From assembly GCF_900129095.1 (NCBI RefSeq), contig NZ_FQVA01000002.1, forward strand, positions 310,001-374,000: a stretch of 64,000 nucleotides of DNA. Reading direction: 5' to 3'. The first letter of the stretch is position 1. Each line of letters starts with the position of its first letter. A program made the position numbers and the translations under genes. Positions 16,598 to 26,210 of this stretch are shown here, in pieces. The DNA comes from Microbulbifer donghaiensis (GTDB lineage Bacteria; Pseudomonadota; Gammaproteobacteria; Pseudomonadales; Cellvibrionaceae). The notes under the pieces were generated by a model, which was not told where the DNA came from, made no database searches, and saw only the letters and a program-made list of their open reading frames with translations.

Positions 16598-17275
16598 ATG
16601 TACCGACCCCTGACCAACTTGCTGCTCTGCGCAGCGCTGCTTGCTCCGGGCGCCACCTTGGCGCAGGCCGAGCCGCAGCAGTTGGTCGACCAGGCAGAGG
16701 AGTTCGCCATCGAAGGTGATTTCGATGCCGCCCTGCCTCTTTACGAAAAGGCAATCGCCGCCCTCGCCCCCCAACCTAAACAGCAACAAGCTCTGCGCTA
16801 CCGCTACGGTATTGTGCTCAACGCCCTCGGCGCACATGCGCGCCCCGACCTCTACCCTCTGGCGCGGGCGCAATTCGAATCGGTACTCAGCTACCTGGAC
16901 GGCGGCGCAAGCCTGGAACACTCAGCCGCGCGGGTGCGTTCGGCGCTGGCCCACACCTACCATCAGCAGGCTGGCAGCGAAGAGGATCCGATTCAGCGCG
17001 CGCACCTGCTGCGCACCGCATACCTCGTGTACAGCGGTGCAGCCCAAGACCTGGCCGATGAAAGGGAATGGCACAACCTCGCCATCACCTATTTCAACCT
17101 GGGCCAGGTATGTGAGTGGCAGGGCAACCTGGAAGAGGCCGTCGAGTGGCTGGAAAAGGCGGTATCGCTGGACCGGCAACACGGCTTCCCAGACCTCGAA
17201 GAGGATCGCAACTATTTACTGGCCCTGCGCGAGCAGATTAACCCCCCGGCCCGCGCCAGCACCACCGCGCTTTAG
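16598..17275 (+). CDS. Secreted tetratricopeptide-repeat protein
   Basis: The 225-residue protein begins with a signal peptide (LLLCAALLAPGATLAQA) and continues with TPR-like helical pairs: AEEFAIEGDFDAALPLYEKA (about residue 37) and NLGQVCEWQGNLEEAVEWLE (about residue 166). Such repeats bind other proteins; no catalytic motif is seen. It should be periplasmic. AGGA lies seven bases before the ATG. The gene follows the YdiJ-like gene by 77 bases and may be read from the same transcript. Confidence 0.78.
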   Translation: MYRPLTNLLLCAALLAPGATLAQAEPQQLVDQAEEFAIEGDFDAALPLYEKAIAALAPQPKQQQALRYRYGIVLNALGAHARPDLYPLARAQFESVLSYLDGGASLEHSAARVRSALAHTYHQQAGSEEDPIQRAHLLRTAYLVYSGAAQDLADEREWHNLAITYFNLGQVCEWQGNLEEAVEWLEKAVSLDRQHGFPDLEEDRNYLLALREQINPPARASTTAL

Positions 17276-17814
17276 CCCGCCCGGGCAAAGCCTTCCCATG
17301 GGACAAACGTCCTACAGCTGCTGTAATTTTCGCCGTTTCAGGTGCACCTTTTCCTACTAAAGTCGGTATTTAGCGGCTAAACAGCACTTCTTGAACCACC
17401 AGTCACAAATAATTACAGAGAAATTTTTTACTTTTACGCATCGGGTCGGCAAGCAGGTTCTGGGTAAATTTTACTCAAAAGTTAGAATGACATCGCTGTC
17501 AGTGGTTTTTGGGCTGCTGAAACCAATTACCAACGCTGTCATCTGTTTTTCGGTTATCCGGTTACAGAAAATTCATTTGCAAGGATCACTTTTCAGAATC
17601 TTTTTATTTTTAGCCATATTGTTCTAGCCACGTGAATTAGGCAGCCAATACATACGGCTTCCTGGCGATTCGCGGGGAAAAGTTGATCAGGGGTTCGTTG
17701 CCGGTAATATAGCCCTCAGCTGATTAATTATTGGTCAGTTATTTCCAAAGACTCTTGGAAATTTCGCGAGCACATTTTGGCTTGCGACCATTTGACACCT
17801 GGAGGTATCGGGAC
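17276..17814. other. AT-rich intergenic region with a promoter
   Basis: About 540 bases that are clearly AT-richer than the surroundings. A 78-codon open frame at 17391-17627 lacks a ribosome site and family likeness and is not called. On the plus strand TTGATC (17683-17688) and TAATAT (17705-17710), 16 bases apart, could start the 3D-domain gene with a leader of about 100 bases. Confidence 0.5.
17683..17710 (+). promoter_or_regulatory. Possible promoter of the 3D-domain gene
   Basis: TTGATC and TAATAT with 16-base spacing lie about 105 bases before the ATG at 17815. Confidence 0.4.
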
Positions 17815-18219
17815 ATGGTGAAACAGACTCTGCGCAATTCAGTATTTATTATGATCGCTGTCCTTTCGGCAGCCGTGAGCCTGAATGCATCAGCCGCCAT
17901 ACAAAAGACAATGACCGTTCACGCAACCGCCTATAACTCAGTACCGGGTCAGACTGACGACGACCCCTGGGTAGCGGCCTGGAACAACCGTCTGCGTCCG
18001 GGTGACAAAGTGATCGCCGTTTCCCGCGACCTGGAGAAACACGGCCTGACCAACGGCGCCAAAGTACAGATCGAGGGTCTGCCCGGCACCTACACGGTAC
18101 GCGACCGTATGAACAAGCGCTTTAAGAACCGCATCGATGTGTGGATGGAAAAAGACATCAAGAAAGCGCGCAAGTGGGGCAAGAAAACTCTGAAGATCAA
18201 ATTCAAGCCGGTCAAGTAA
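17815..18219 (+). CDS. Secreted 3D-domain (double-psi beta-barrel) protein
   Basis: The 134-residue protein has a signal peptide (VFIMIAVLSAAVSLNASA) and a compact 3D domain: VHATAYNS at the start of the barrel, WNNRLRPGDKVIAVS, and the closing motif VRDRMNKRFKNRIDVWM with its aspartates. 3D domains occur in MltA- and Rpf/YuiC-type cell-wall lytic enzymes, so it may bind or cut peptidoglycan. The C-terminus is strongly basic (KKARKWGKKTLKIKFKPVK). ATG at 17815 has GGAGG nine bases upstream; starting at 17731 would spoil the signal peptide. It ends at a strong terminator. Confidence 0.8.
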   Translation: MVKQTLRNSVFIMIAVLSAAVSLNASAAIQKTMTVHATAYNSVPGQTDDDPWVAAWNNRLRPGDKVIAVSRDLEKHGLTNGAKVQIEGLPGTYTVRDRMNKRFKNRIDVWMEKDIKKARKWGKKTLKIKFKPVK

Positions 18220-18265
18220 CCCGCTCCCGCAAAGATTAATCGCCCGGGTTATCCCGGGCCCCTAG

Positions 18266-18296
18266 AAAGCCCCGCCCTCCAGCGGGGCTTTTTTTA
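18266..18296 (+). terminator. Rho-independent terminator after the 3D-domain gene
   Basis: AAAGCCCCGC-CCTCCA-GCGGGGCTTTTTTT is a strong hairpin with a long T run. A second GC-rich hairpin (CCCGGGTTATCCCGGG) lies just before it. Confidence 0.92.
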
Positions 18297-18329
18297 TCGC
18301 GGCTCAACGCAAAATACTCCCGCAAATGT

Positions 18330-18863
18330 TCAGGGTTCCGTTTCCGCGGTGATTCCCGGCAACTCTTCGCACTTGGCGTTTTCGGTGTAAAAAATACTTG
18401 GCTGGCGGTTTTCGTTGAAGCGGTGCTCCAGACCATCATCACCAAAGACAATCAGGTATTCGGATTTGATCCAGGTGTTGCCGTCTCGGTATTCACTCAG
18501 CCACAAGAGGGAAGGCTGGCCCTCATAACACTGGCCGTAAAACATGCGTGTTTTTTCCACCAGCTGTTTGCTCTCATAATCGAGATATTGACCGGGGTAG
18601 GTGTAGCGGTCGCTACTACCCGGATCCCCTTCTTCGCCGCTCACCCCGTTGCCCGGCCGCGGGATCTTGTGGATATAGATAGATGTATTCTCATCGCAGT
18701 CCACGCAACTGCGCCCGGCGACGATGGCATAACCGTGTAACTCGGAAATCAGCTTAACTTCTTTCAGCGCAGTCTTGAGAACCTGGTGGTCGGATAGCTG
18801 GATGTTTTCCGCTACCGCAAAGGGGCAGGCAAGCAGGAGAAGTGGAAAACAGAGCGCTTTCAT
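18330..18863 (-). CDS. Secreted protein of unknown function, cysteine-containing
   Basis: The 177-residue protein has a clear signal peptide (MKALCFPLLLLACPFAVAEN) and a mature part with a CVDCDE motif near residue 53 and further cysteines near residues 112 and 165, which may form disulfides in the periplasm. I do not recognise the family. It is a single gene, convergent with the 3D-domain gene. Confidence 0.6.
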   Translation of the reverse strand: MKALCFPLLLLACPFAVAENIQLSDHQVLKTALKEVKLISELHGYAIVAGRSCVDCDENTSIYIHKIPRPGNGVSGEEGDPGSSDRYTYPGQYLDYESKQLVEKTRMFYGQCYEGQPSLLWLSEYRDGNTWIKSEYLIVFGDDGLEHRFNENRQPSIFYTENAKCEELPGITAETEP

Positions 18864-19069
18864 CGGGAAGGCAACCGCCGGCTTGATCGCGCCGCCGGAG
18901 ACAATCGTTCCGTGCTTGTCTCGCGACGGTGCTGTGATTGGGTTGTGCTATCACACTGTCGCGATTCCCTTCATCTCTAACGATAGCAGCCACTCTCCCG
19001 GTGCGCTCGATCCAGGCCAAAACGGCATAACTGCCAGTAGCAAACCGATATTCAAGGGAATAAGAAGTC
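18864..19069. other. Intergenic, nothing recognised
   Basis: About 200 bases upstream of the secreted-protein gene hold only its presumed promoter. Confidence 0.4.
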
Positions 19070-19093
19070 GGCACCGGTCAATGCACCGGTGCC
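19070..19093 (-). terminator. Hairpin terminator after the small acidic protein gene
   Basis: A perfect 9-bp stem GGCACCGGT / ACCGGTGCC with a 6-base loop follows the leftward gene; on the minus strand a T-rich stretch (CTTCTTATT) comes next. Confidence 0.6.
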
Positions 19094-19126
19094 GGGTGGC
19101 GTGGTGGAGGAGTCTGGCCGGTCACA

Positions 19127-19387
19127 CTACCAGCTCTCGTCGGTCTCCTGGACCGGGCCGACGAAGGTCTCGATGCCCTCGTCACGCAGCGCGTCGAGCG
19201 CCTCTTCCAGGGCTTCTTCTTCCGTATCGAACGAGTCCTCCCACACCGTGGAATTATTGTTGTCATCGACAACTTCCAGCAGCCAGCCGCCCTCGCCATC
19301 CTCGTATATATCGATATGGACGGACACTTCGCCTTCGCGGTAGCTCTGACTCAATTCCGACGCTTTCGGTGCAAATTCTTCGTCCAT
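19127..19387 (-). CDS. Small acidic conserved-looking protein of unknown function
   Basis: The 86-residue protein is strongly acidic and cytoplasmic, with VSVHIDIYEDGEGGWLLEVVD followed by WEDSFDTEEEALEEALDALRDEG, which suggests a three-stranded sheet plus one long helix. I cannot assign a function. I chose ATG at 19387 because GAGG lies eight bases upstream and the residues before it look non-coding; a start at 19450 would give 107 residues. Confidence 0.65.
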   Translation of the reverse strand: MDEEFAPKASELSQSYREGEVSVHIDIYEDGEGGWLLEVVDDNNNSTVWEDSFDTEEEALEEALDALRDEGIETFVGPVQETDESW

Positions 19388-19612
19388 GGGGAAATGCCTC
19401 GCTGTGGCTTCTGACTCGTAGGGGCCAGACTGTGACAACTTGTAGCCCACCGGTCAACTAGATAGTTGCTGGACCGGTTGGGCCGCCCGATCGACCCGCC
19501 GGGCATGCCCGACTGCCTGATAAATGTACGACAGTTGCCGCGGATTGCGATAAAATGCGCGGCGATTTTTTATGCCCCGGATTTACGTTCCGGCCCGCAA
19601 AGAGGAACTCTT

Positions 19613-20611
19613 GTGAACCAACCCATGAACCAGATCGTCGTCTGTGCGTTGTATAAATTCGTCACCCTGGAGGATTTCACCTCCCTGCGTGACCCCCTGC
19701 TGAATGTCATGTTGGAAAACAGCGTGCGCGGCACCCTGCTGCTGGCCCGGGAGGGCATCAACGGCACGGTTGCCGGCTCCCGCGAGGGCATCGACTCCCT
19801 GCTCTCTTATCTGACGTCAGATCCGCGCCTGGCGGAACTGGACTACAAGGAATCCTATACCGACCAACTGCCGTTCCTGCGCAGCAAGGTCAAGCTAAAG
19901 CGCGAGATCGTTACCATGGGGGTCGAGGGCATAGACCCGCGCCGCACGGTGGGCACCTACGTGCGGCCGGCGGACTGGAACGCGCTGATCAGCGACCCGG
20001 AAGTGGTCCTGATCGATACCCGCAACGATTACGAGTACCAGGTCGGCACCTTCAAGAATGCGGTGAATCCGAACACCACTAGTTTCCGCGAGTTTCCGCA
20101 GTACGTCAGCGACAACCTCGACCCGGCCAGGCACAAGAAAGTTGCGATGTTCTGTACCGGCGGTATCCGCTGTGAAAAATCCACCGCTTATCTGAAGGAA
20201 CAGGGTTTTGAAGAGGTTTACCACCTGCAGGGTGGCATCCTCAAATATCTGGAGGAAGTGCCGAAAGAAGAAACCCTGTGGCAGGGCGAATGCTTTGTAT
20301 TCGATGAGCGCGTGACCGTCGACCACGACCTGCAGCGCGGCAACTACGACCAATGCAATGCCTGTCGTATGCCGGTAACCGCTGAAGAAATGCAGTCACC
20401 GAAGTTCGAACAGGGTGTCAGTTGCCCCCGCTGTTTCGACCAGGTCTCCGAGACCGACCGCGCCCGTTTCCGCGAGCGGGAAAAACAGATTCAGCTGGCC
20501 AAAGCACGCGGTGAGGAACACCTCGGACAGGAAGCGCGGCAACTGACCGCTGCGCGCCGTCACCAGAAGCAGGAAGACCGCCGCCGTCAGGCGGAAGCGC
20601 AGGACGCCTAA
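19613..20611 (+). CDS. trhO: tRNA uridine-34 hydroxylase (rhodanese-like)
   Basis: The 332-residue protein matches the TrhO/YceA family: an N-terminal ferredoxin-like domain ([18 protein letters not shown]), a central rhodanese domain with the active-site cysteine in [12 protein letters not shown], and a C-terminal cysteine-rich tail ([20 protein letters not shown]) that may bind metal. TrhO makes 5-hydroxyuridine at the tRNA wobble position using prephenate-independent oxygen chemistry. GTG at 19613 has AGAGGA six bases upstream, better than ATG at 19625. Its stop overlaps the stop of the convergent downstream gene (CTAA). Confidence 0.9.
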   Translation: MNQPMNQIVVCALYKFVTLEDFTSLRDPLLNVMLENSVRGTLLLAREGINGTVAGSREGIDSLLSYLTSDPRLAELDYKESYTDQLPFLRSKVKLKREIVTMGVEGIDPRRTVGTYVRPADWNALISDPEVVLIDTRNDYEYQVGTFKNAVNPNTTSFREFPQYVSDNLDPARHKKVAMFCTGGIRCEKSTAYLKEQGFEEVYHLQGGILKYLEEVPKEETLWQGECFVFDERVTVDHDLQRGNYDQCNACRMPVTAEEMQSPKFEQGVSCPRCFDQVSETDRARFREREKQIQLAKARGEEHLGQEARQLTAARRHQKQEDRRRQAEAQDA

Positions 20612-21018
20612 GCGGTTACCGATAGTCGCGACGCCAGGGACGGCGACTCATCTTTCGTCTGCAGTAGCCAGGCTTCCGCTTCTGCCTCAATATCGAATTC
20701 CCGGGAGCTGTGCCCGCGCGATTTGGCCTCGCTGGCAACCATCAGCGAGGAATAGCGATTCCGGGAATACAATACGGCGATATGTGCCCTACCCAGCACA
20801 GGATGCTCGGCGAGGAAGCGGCCGAGCCGGCGCTGCTCTTCCGGCGCGATCACCGAGCGTGCGTAGCGCAGATCCACCAGCAGCCGCAACGGTGTGCGAT
20901 GTTGGAATTTCTCCGCCACTATTCCGACAGCTTCCATACGTTCCGCCAGCCCGACGGTGCCGTAAAACAGTATCCGGGCGATGCCGACTTCGGGTCTATA
21001 AGTGATGTGAAAATTCAT
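20608..21018 (-). CDS. SpoIIAA/STAS-like protein, tandem paralog 1
   Basis: The 136-residue protein starts [12 protein letters not shown] and looks like a SpoIIAA/STAS-fold protein: [25 protein letters not shown], and a C-terminal helix with AEAEAWLL. The same framework appears in the next gene (21255-21659), so the two arose by duplication. It has no signal peptide. Its role is unknown; similar small proteins are found in many marine gammaproteobacteria. ATG at 21018 is preferred to 21045. The last codons overlap the trhO stop by four bases on the opposite strand. Confidence 0.65.
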   Translation of the reverse strand: MNFHITYRPEVGIARILFYGTVGLAERMEAVGIVAEKFQHRTPLRLLVDLRYARSVIAPEEQRRLGRFLAEHPVLGRAHIAVLYSRNRYSSLMVASEAKSRGHSSREFDIEAEAEAWLLQTKDESPSLASRLSVTA

Positions 21019-21254
21019 CGCTGCGAAGCACCTGCGCCTCATCATTGTTATTTTTAGTGAACCACTTCACATCTGTGGTGAGAACAGAATCACCAGTATA
21101 AATATCTCCCTTTCCGAGTACACCCGAATTTGCACGATTGTGAGCTGCGAAAAGCAAAATGACGCCTAATGGCAAGAATGAAGGCGGCGCAAGTCCCGGA
21201 AGAGAGGAAACCATCACCACCGCAGAGATGCAGTGGCTCATAGTCGAGAGGCTA

Positions 21255-21659
21255 CTAGCGGGAATGGCAGGTCCACCTGGTCGCCGACCGTTGGCTGCAC
21301 AACCACGCCAACGCTTCGGACTCCACCAGAAATGGCCTGATGCTGTCACTGCGCCCGGACATCCGCTGCGCCATCAGTGCCACCGGACTGCAACCGGTGC
21401 GATACAGTACCGCGATCCTGGCCCGCCGCAGGACCGGATGCCCCAGTACAAAGTCGACAAACTGGCGCTGCTCGGCCGATGTCATCGCAGTTTCCGCATA
21501 GCGGGTATCGACAAACAGGCGCAGCTGCCGCAGGTGACGGAACTTCGCCGCTACCTGACCGGCAGCCTGCAGGCGCTCGGCCAGCCCCACCCGGCCGATA
21601 AAATGAAGCCGGACAATACGCCCGGCCAGTTGGTAGCGGATTTGGAAATTTCGGGACAT
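21255..21659 (-). CDS. SpoIIAA/STAS-like protein, tandem paralog 2
   Basis: The 134-residue protein shares the pattern of the preceding gene: FIGRVGLAERLQAAGQVAAKF, LRLFVDTRYAE, GHPVLRRARIAVLYRTG and ESEALAWL. The two are diverged copies in the same orientation, 236 bases apart, with the intervening DNA free of genes. No catalytic residues or membrane segments are seen. A role in signalling by STAS-type protein contacts is only a guess. Confidence 0.65.
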   Translation of the reverse strand: MSRNFQIRYQLAGRIVRLHFIGRVGLAERLQAAGQVAAKFRHLRQLRLFVDTRYAETAMTSAEQRQFVDFVLGHPVLRRARIAVLYRTGCSPVALMAQRMSGRSDSIRPFLVESEALAWLCSQRSATRWTCHSR

Positions 21660-21803
21660 CCAGTTTTCCGTGTGAACTGCAATTTCACCACTCCCGAAAA
21701 CCAGTGGCGCGAAAGTATTGCCCTGAATATATTAGGAACGATATCCCGCCAAAACCACTTCGTTAAAAAATTTATCCGTTTGTGAACCGATTCTCGAGTC
21801 CAC

Positions 21804-22946
21804 TCAACTTATTTCGATTTCCGGTAACAGCTCGTCGCCGACACTGAGCCAGATCTGAGCGGCGGCGCGACGGGCAATGTCGCGGTAAAAACCGGCGATT
21901 TCCCCCTGCGGTTCCGCGGCGACACTGGGCAGGCCGCTGTCGGTCCCCTCGCGGATTGCCATTGCCAGCGGCAGCTGTCCCAGCAGGCGCGTGTCGTAAT
22001 CGGCGGCGATACGCTCACCGCCGCCACTGCCGAAGATGGGCTCACTGTGTCCGCAATTGGTGCAGGTGTGCAGCGACATATTCTCGACGATGCCCAGTAC
22101 CGGCACCGATACCTTGCGAAACATCTCCACGCCCTTGATCGCATCTTTCAGCGCGAGATCCTGGGGTGTCGTCACAATTACCGCGCCGGCGAGCGTAGTT
22201 TTTTGTGCCAGCGTCAGCTGAATGTCGCCGGTGCCCGGCGGCATGTCCACAACCAGATAATCCAGTTCTCCCCACAGCGTCTGCGTCAGTATCTGATTCA
22301 GCGCGCCGCTGGCCATGGGGCCGCGCCAAACCGCCGGTGTATCCTCGGTCATCAGGTAGCCGAGGGACATGGTCTGCAGCCCCTGCACCTCAACCGGGAC
22401 GAAGAACTTCTGCTCCTTCACCTGAGGGCGCGCGCCCTCGGTACCGAGCATGGTGGGCAGGCTGGGGCCATAGATATCCGCATCCAGCAGGCCGACACGG
22501 GCACCCTCGGCGGCCAGCGCCAGGGCCAGGTTCACCGCGGTGGTGGACTTGCCCACGCCGCCCTTGCCGGAGGCCACCGCGACGATATTCTTTACGCCCT
22601 GCAGGGGTCCGGGTACATCGCCCGCCGGCGTGGCCGGTATATCGCTGAACAGCTCAAACTGCAGCTGGCTGCCGCCCAGGGGGCCGCCCTTCAGCAGCGG
22701 CAGGCAGGCCTCGTGCACTCGCGCGCTCCAGCTCTCTTCCTCGCTGGCGCAGGGGTAGCCCAGCGTGACGCCGACAAACACCGTGTCGCCCTCGAAGCCG
22801 ACCTCGATCTCCGCATCCAGCTCGTCCAGCGGCAGGCTGGTAGCCGGGTCGTGCAGCTGGCCGAGGCACTCCGCCAGGCGCTCCAGTTCCGTCTGCACCT
22901 CTTCCGGCAGGTCTTGGTGGTCGTGGTCGTGCTGGTGATCGCTCAC
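21804..22946 (-). CDS. apbC: Iron-sulfur cluster carrier protein (Mrp/ApbC)
   Basis: The 380-residue protein has an N-terminal MIP18/DUF59-like domain (VFVGVTLGYPCASEEE), a deviant Walker A P-loop in ASGKGGVGKSTTAVN, the MPPGTGDIQLT motif of Mrp ATPases, and the metal-binding CTNCGH (about residue 290). It carries and transfers [4Fe-4S] clusters. The N-terminus is histidine-rich (SDHQHDHDHQD). GTG at 22946 has GAGGG seven bases upstream. It is divergent from metG, an arrangement common in gammaproteobacteria. Confidence 0.93.
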   Translation of the reverse strand: MSDHQHDHDHQDLPEEVQTELERLAECLGQLHDPATSLPLDELDAEIEVGFEGDTVFVGVTLGYPCASEEESWSARVHEACLPLLKGGPLGGSQLQFELFSDIPATPAGDVPGPLQGVKNIVAVASGKGGVGKSTTAVNLALALAAEGARVGLLDADIYGPSLPTMLGTEGARPQVKEQKFFVPVEVQGLQTMSLGYLMTEDTPAVWRGPMASGALNQILTQTLWGELDYLVVDMPPGTGDIQLTLAQKTTLAGAVIVTTPQDLALKDAIKGVEMFRKVSVPVLGIVENMSLHTCTNCGHSEPIFGSGGGERIAADYDTRLLGQLPLAMAIREGTDSGLPSVAAEPQGEIAGFYRDIARRAAAQIWLSVGDELLPEIEIS

Positions 22947-23142
22947 TGTGTTTCCCTCGCGGTGAATACTCGATGGGCGGCATTGTGTCGGATAGGCCCC
23001 GCCAGCGCCAGCGCGTCCCACCGGCACCACTTCTCCGGGTGCCGCCACAGGCCCATTTCTGCTATATTCCGCGGTCTTTTGACGATGTCCGGCCGCTTAT
23101 CTGCGAGCCCTGGCCACAACCCCTCAGCCGATGGAAGAACCG

Positions 23143-25203
23143 ATGTCAGAAACGCGCCCCGCCCCGAGAAAAATCCTCGTTACCAGCGCACTCCCCTATG
23201 CCAATGGCTCCCTGCACCTGGGCCATGTGCTCGAATATATCCAGACCGACATCTGGGCGCGTTTCCAGCGCGCGCGCGGCCACGACTGCCTGTATATGTG
23301 CGCCGACGATGCCCACGGCACCGCCATCATGCTGAAGGCCGAACAGCTGGGGCTGACCCCGGAACAGCACATCGCCAAGATGCAGGCCGAACACGAGCGC
23401 GACTTCGCCGACTTCCTGATCGGTGTCGACAACTACCACTCCACCCACTCGGCGGAGAACCGCGAGCTGTCCGCGATGATCTACCAGCGCCTGAGCGAAA
23501 ACGGCCATATCGCCTCGCGTACCATTACCCAGGCGTTCGATCCGGAGAAGCAGCTGTTCCTCGCCGACCGCTACATCAAGGGTACCTGCCCGCGCTGTAG
23601 CACGCCCGACCAGTATGGCGATAACTGCGAGGCCTGTGGCGCCACCTACAGCCCCACCGAACTGATCGACCCGGTCTCCGCCATTTCCGGCGCGACCCCG
23701 GTAGAGAAGGAGTCCGAGCACTTCTTCTTTACCCTGCCGGCCTTTACCGACTTCCTGAAAGACTGGACCCGTTCCGGCACCCTGCAGGACGAAGTGGCGA
23801 ACAAACTGGCGGAGTGGCTGGAGGAAGGCCTGCAGGAGTGGGACATCTCCCGCGACGCGCCCTACTTCGGCTTCGAGATCCCGGACGCACCGGGTAAATA
23901 CTTCTACGTATGGCTGGACGCGCCGATCGGCTATATGGCCAGCCTGAAAAATTACTGTGACCAGAACGGACTCGACTGGCAGGAGTACTGGAAGAAGGAC
24001 AGCGACGCCGAGGTGTATCACTTTATCGGCAAGGATATCGTCAACTTCCACGCCCTGTTCTGGCCGGCGATGCTGGACTCCGCGGATTTCCGCACGCCGA
24101 CCAAGGTGTGCGTGCACGGCTTCCTGACCGTGAATGGCAAGAAGATGTCCAAGTCCCGCGGCACCTTCATCAACGCGCGCAATTACCTGGACCACCTGAA
24201 CCCGGAATACCTGCGCTACTACTTCGCCGCCAAGCTGACCGCCGGCGTCGACGACCTGGACCTGAACCTCGACGACTTTATCGCCAAGGTGAATTCGGAC
24301 CTGGTGGGCAAGGTCGTCAATATCGCCTCGCGCACCGCCAAGTTCGTCAGCAAGTCCGGCGGCGAACTGGCCGCAGAACTGGCGGATGAGAAACTGTGGA
24401 ACCAGTTTGTCGAAGCTGCGCCGCGCATCGCCGATTACTACGAAAACCGCGAATACGCCCGCGCCATGCGCGACATCATGGCGCTGGCGGATGCCGCCAA
24501 TGCCTGGATCGCCGACAAGGCCCCCTGGTCGCTGGCCAAGGAGGAAGGCAAAGAGGCTGAAGTACTGGCCATCTGCTCCCAGGGCGTCAACATGTTCCGC
24601 GCCCTGATGACCTGGCTGGCACCGGTGCTGCCGAATACCGCGGCGAAAGCGGCAGAGTTCCTGAACTGCGAACTCGACTGGCACGCCGCAACCACCCCGC
24701 TGGCCGGCCACGCGATCAGCAAATTCAATCCACTGCTGCAGCGCGTGGAAAAAACCCAGGTGGACGCCGTTATGGAAGCCGCCAAGGAGTCCCTGGCGCA
24801 GCTGCAGGCGGAAACCAAACCGGCCGGCACCACGGGCGCCGTGGACAAGGGCCCGCTGGAAGACGAGCCGATCGCCCCGCAGATCGAATTCGACGATTTC
24901 GCCAAGGTGGATCTGCGCATCGCCCTGATCGCCAAGGCGGAACACGTGGAGGGCGCCGGCAAGCTGCTGAAGCTGACCCTGGACCTCGGCGGCGAGACAC
25001 GCCAGGTGTTCGCCGGCATCAAGAGCGCCTACAAGCCGGAAGACCTGGAAGGCAAGCACACCGTCATGGTGGCCAACCTGGCGCCGCGCAAGATGCGCTT
25101 CGGTGTCAGCGAGGGCATGGTCCTGGCTGCCGGCCCCGGCGGCAAGGACCTGTGGATCCTCGAACCCCACGTCGGCGCCAAGCCGGGTATGCGCGTGATG
25201 TGA
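23143..25203 (+). CDS. metG: Methionyl-tRNA synthetase
   Basis: The 686-residue protein is a full-length class I synthetase: the HIGH-like signature is [12 protein letters not shown], the KMSKS loop is [11 protein letters not shown] near residue 335, and the zinc finger uses [18 protein letters not shown]. The C-terminal about 110 residues are the tRNA-binding dimerisation domain ([14 protein letters not shown], ending with KPGMRVM). ATG at 23143 has GGAAG seven bases upstream; an in-frame ATG at 23131 is possible. A terminator follows. Confidence 0.96.
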   Translation: MSETRPAPRKILVTSALPYANGSLHLGHVLEYIQTDIWARFQRARGHDCLYMCADDAHGTAIMLKAEQLGLTPEQHIAKMQAEHERDFADFLIGVDNYHSTHSAENRELSAMIYQRLSENGHIASRTITQAFDPEKQLFLADRYIKGTCPRCSTPDQYGDNCEACGATYSPTELIDPVSAISGATPVEKESEHFFFTLPAFTDFLKDWTRSGTLQDEVANKLAEWLEEGLQEWDISRDAPYFGFEIPDAPGKYFYVWLDAPIGYMASLKNYCDQNGLDWQEYWKKDSDAEVYHFIGKDIVNFHALFWPAMLDSADFRTPTKVCVHGFLTVNGKKMSKSRGTFINARNYLDHLNPEYLRYYFAAKLTAGVDDLDLNLDDFIAKVNSDLVGKVVNIASRTAKFVSKSGGELAAELADEKLWNQFVEAAPRIADYYENREYARAMRDIMALADAANAWIADKAPWSLAKEEGKEAEVLAICSQGVNMFRALMTWLAPVLPNTAAKAAEFLNCELDWHAATTPLAGHAISKFNPLLQRVEKTQVDAVMEAAKESLAQLQAETKPAGTTGAVDKGPLEDEPIAPQIEFDDFAKVDLRIALIAKAEHVEGAGKLLKLTLDLGGETRQVFAGIKSAYKPEDLEGKHTVMVANLAPRKMRFGVSEGMVLAAGPGGKDLWILEPHVGAKPGMRVM

Positions 25204-25226
25204 TCGCGAGCAGCAGCAACTATCGT

Positions 25227-25253
25227 AAGGGCGAACTAATGGTTCGCCCTTTT
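25227..25253 (+). terminator. Rho-independent terminator after metG
   Basis: AAGGGCGAAC and GTTCGCCCTT form a 10-bp stem with a TAATG loop, followed by TT. Confidence 0.85.
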
Positions 25254-25274
25254 GCCATCGACAAGGACTGAATC

Positions 25275-26210
25275 ATGCGCGGCGTTTTCCTCGATACCCT
25301 GACCATGAAGCTGGACGAGCTGGACACCTCGGCCCTGGAGAAATCCCTGGACCACTGGGATTTTTACGAAACCACCGCGCCAGAGGAAACGGCCGCGCGC
25401 ATTAAGAGTGCGGATGTGGTCATCACCAACAAGGTGGTACTGGACCGCGCGATTATTGAAAAATCTCCCCAGCTGAAACTCATCTGCGTTTGTGCCACCG
25501 GCACCAACAATATCGACATGGATGCGGCGCGGGAGAGCAAAATCCCGGTGCGCAACGTACAGGGCTACGCCGGCGCATCGGTGCCACAGCATGCACTGAC
25601 GCTGATCCTCGCCCTGGCCACTCGCTGGCACGATTACCACACCGATGTCCGATCCGGCCATTGGACTCGTTCCCCCATCTTCTGCCTGCTGGAGCACCCG
25701 GTGATGGAACTGGCCGGCAAGAACCTCGGCATTATCGGCTATGGCGATTTGGGCCGCAAAGTTGCAGACCTCGGCCGAGCACTGGGAATGAATATTCTGG
25801 TGGCCGAATCGTTTGTCGGGCAACAGCAACAGGACCGGGTGCCGCTGCAGCAATTGTTGGCAGAATCCGATGTAATCAGCTTGCACTGCCCGCTGAGCGA
25901 ACACACGGAGAAACTGGTCGACAAAGCTTTTCTCGCTGCAATGAAACCCGGCGCGCTGCTGATCAATACCGCCCGCGGTGGCCTGGTGGATGAAACGGCG
26001 CTCGCCGACGCGTTGCGCAGTGGTCACCTCGGCGGCGCAGCGCTCGATGTACTGAGCGTGGAGCCGCCACCCGCGGACCACCCGCTGCTGGCCGATGATA
26101 TCCCCAACCTGATCATCACGCCGCACAACGCCTGGATCAGCCGCGAGAGCCGCCAGCGATTACTGGATGGCGTGGTGAAAAACATCCGGGAGTGGCGCTC
26201 GGCAGAGTGA
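25275..26210 (+). CDS. D-2-hydroxyacid dehydrogenase (glycerate dehydrogenase-like)
   Basis: The 311-residue protein has the NAD-binding Rossmann motif LGIIGYGDLGRKVADLGRAL, the catalytic arginine region CVCATGTNNIDMDAA, NTARGGLVDETALADAL, and the catalytic histidine in TPHNAWISRE near the end. The order and length match hydroxypyruvate/glycerate dehydrogenases (HprA-like). Substrate choice cannot be fixed by eye. AGGA lies before the ATG. The gene stands alone after the metG terminator. Confidence 0.87.
   Translation: MRGVFLDTLTMKLDELDTSALEKSLDHWDFYETTAPEETAARIKSADVVITNKVVLDRAIIEKSPQLKLICVCATGTNNIDMDAARESKIPVRNVQGYAGASVPQHALTLILALATRWHDYHTDVRSGHWTRSPIFCLLEHPVMELAGKNLGIIGYGDLGRKVADLGRALGMNILVAESFVGQQQQDRVPLQQLLAESDVISLHCPLSEHTEKLVDKAFLAAMKPGALLINTARGGLVDETALADALRSGHLGGAALDVLSVEPPPADHPLLADDIPNLIITPHNAWISRESRQRLLDGVVKNIREWRSAE

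Noticed and set aside
13683-16754. Open frame of 1023 codons opposite the YdiJ-like gene
   Set aside because: It lies fully antisense to a gene with clear FAD and Fe-S motifs; long antisense frames are common at high GC. Its residues show no domain.
17391-17627. 78-codon frame in the AT-rich region
   Set aside because: TTG start without a ribosome site, no domain, and base composition unlike coding DNA here.
22047-23600. 517-codon plus-strand frame over mrp and the start of metG
   Set aside because: It would cross two conserved genes; histidine-rich translation reflects the codon mirror of mrp.
23146-25170. 674-codon minus-strand frame opposite metG
   Set aside because: Shadow of metG.
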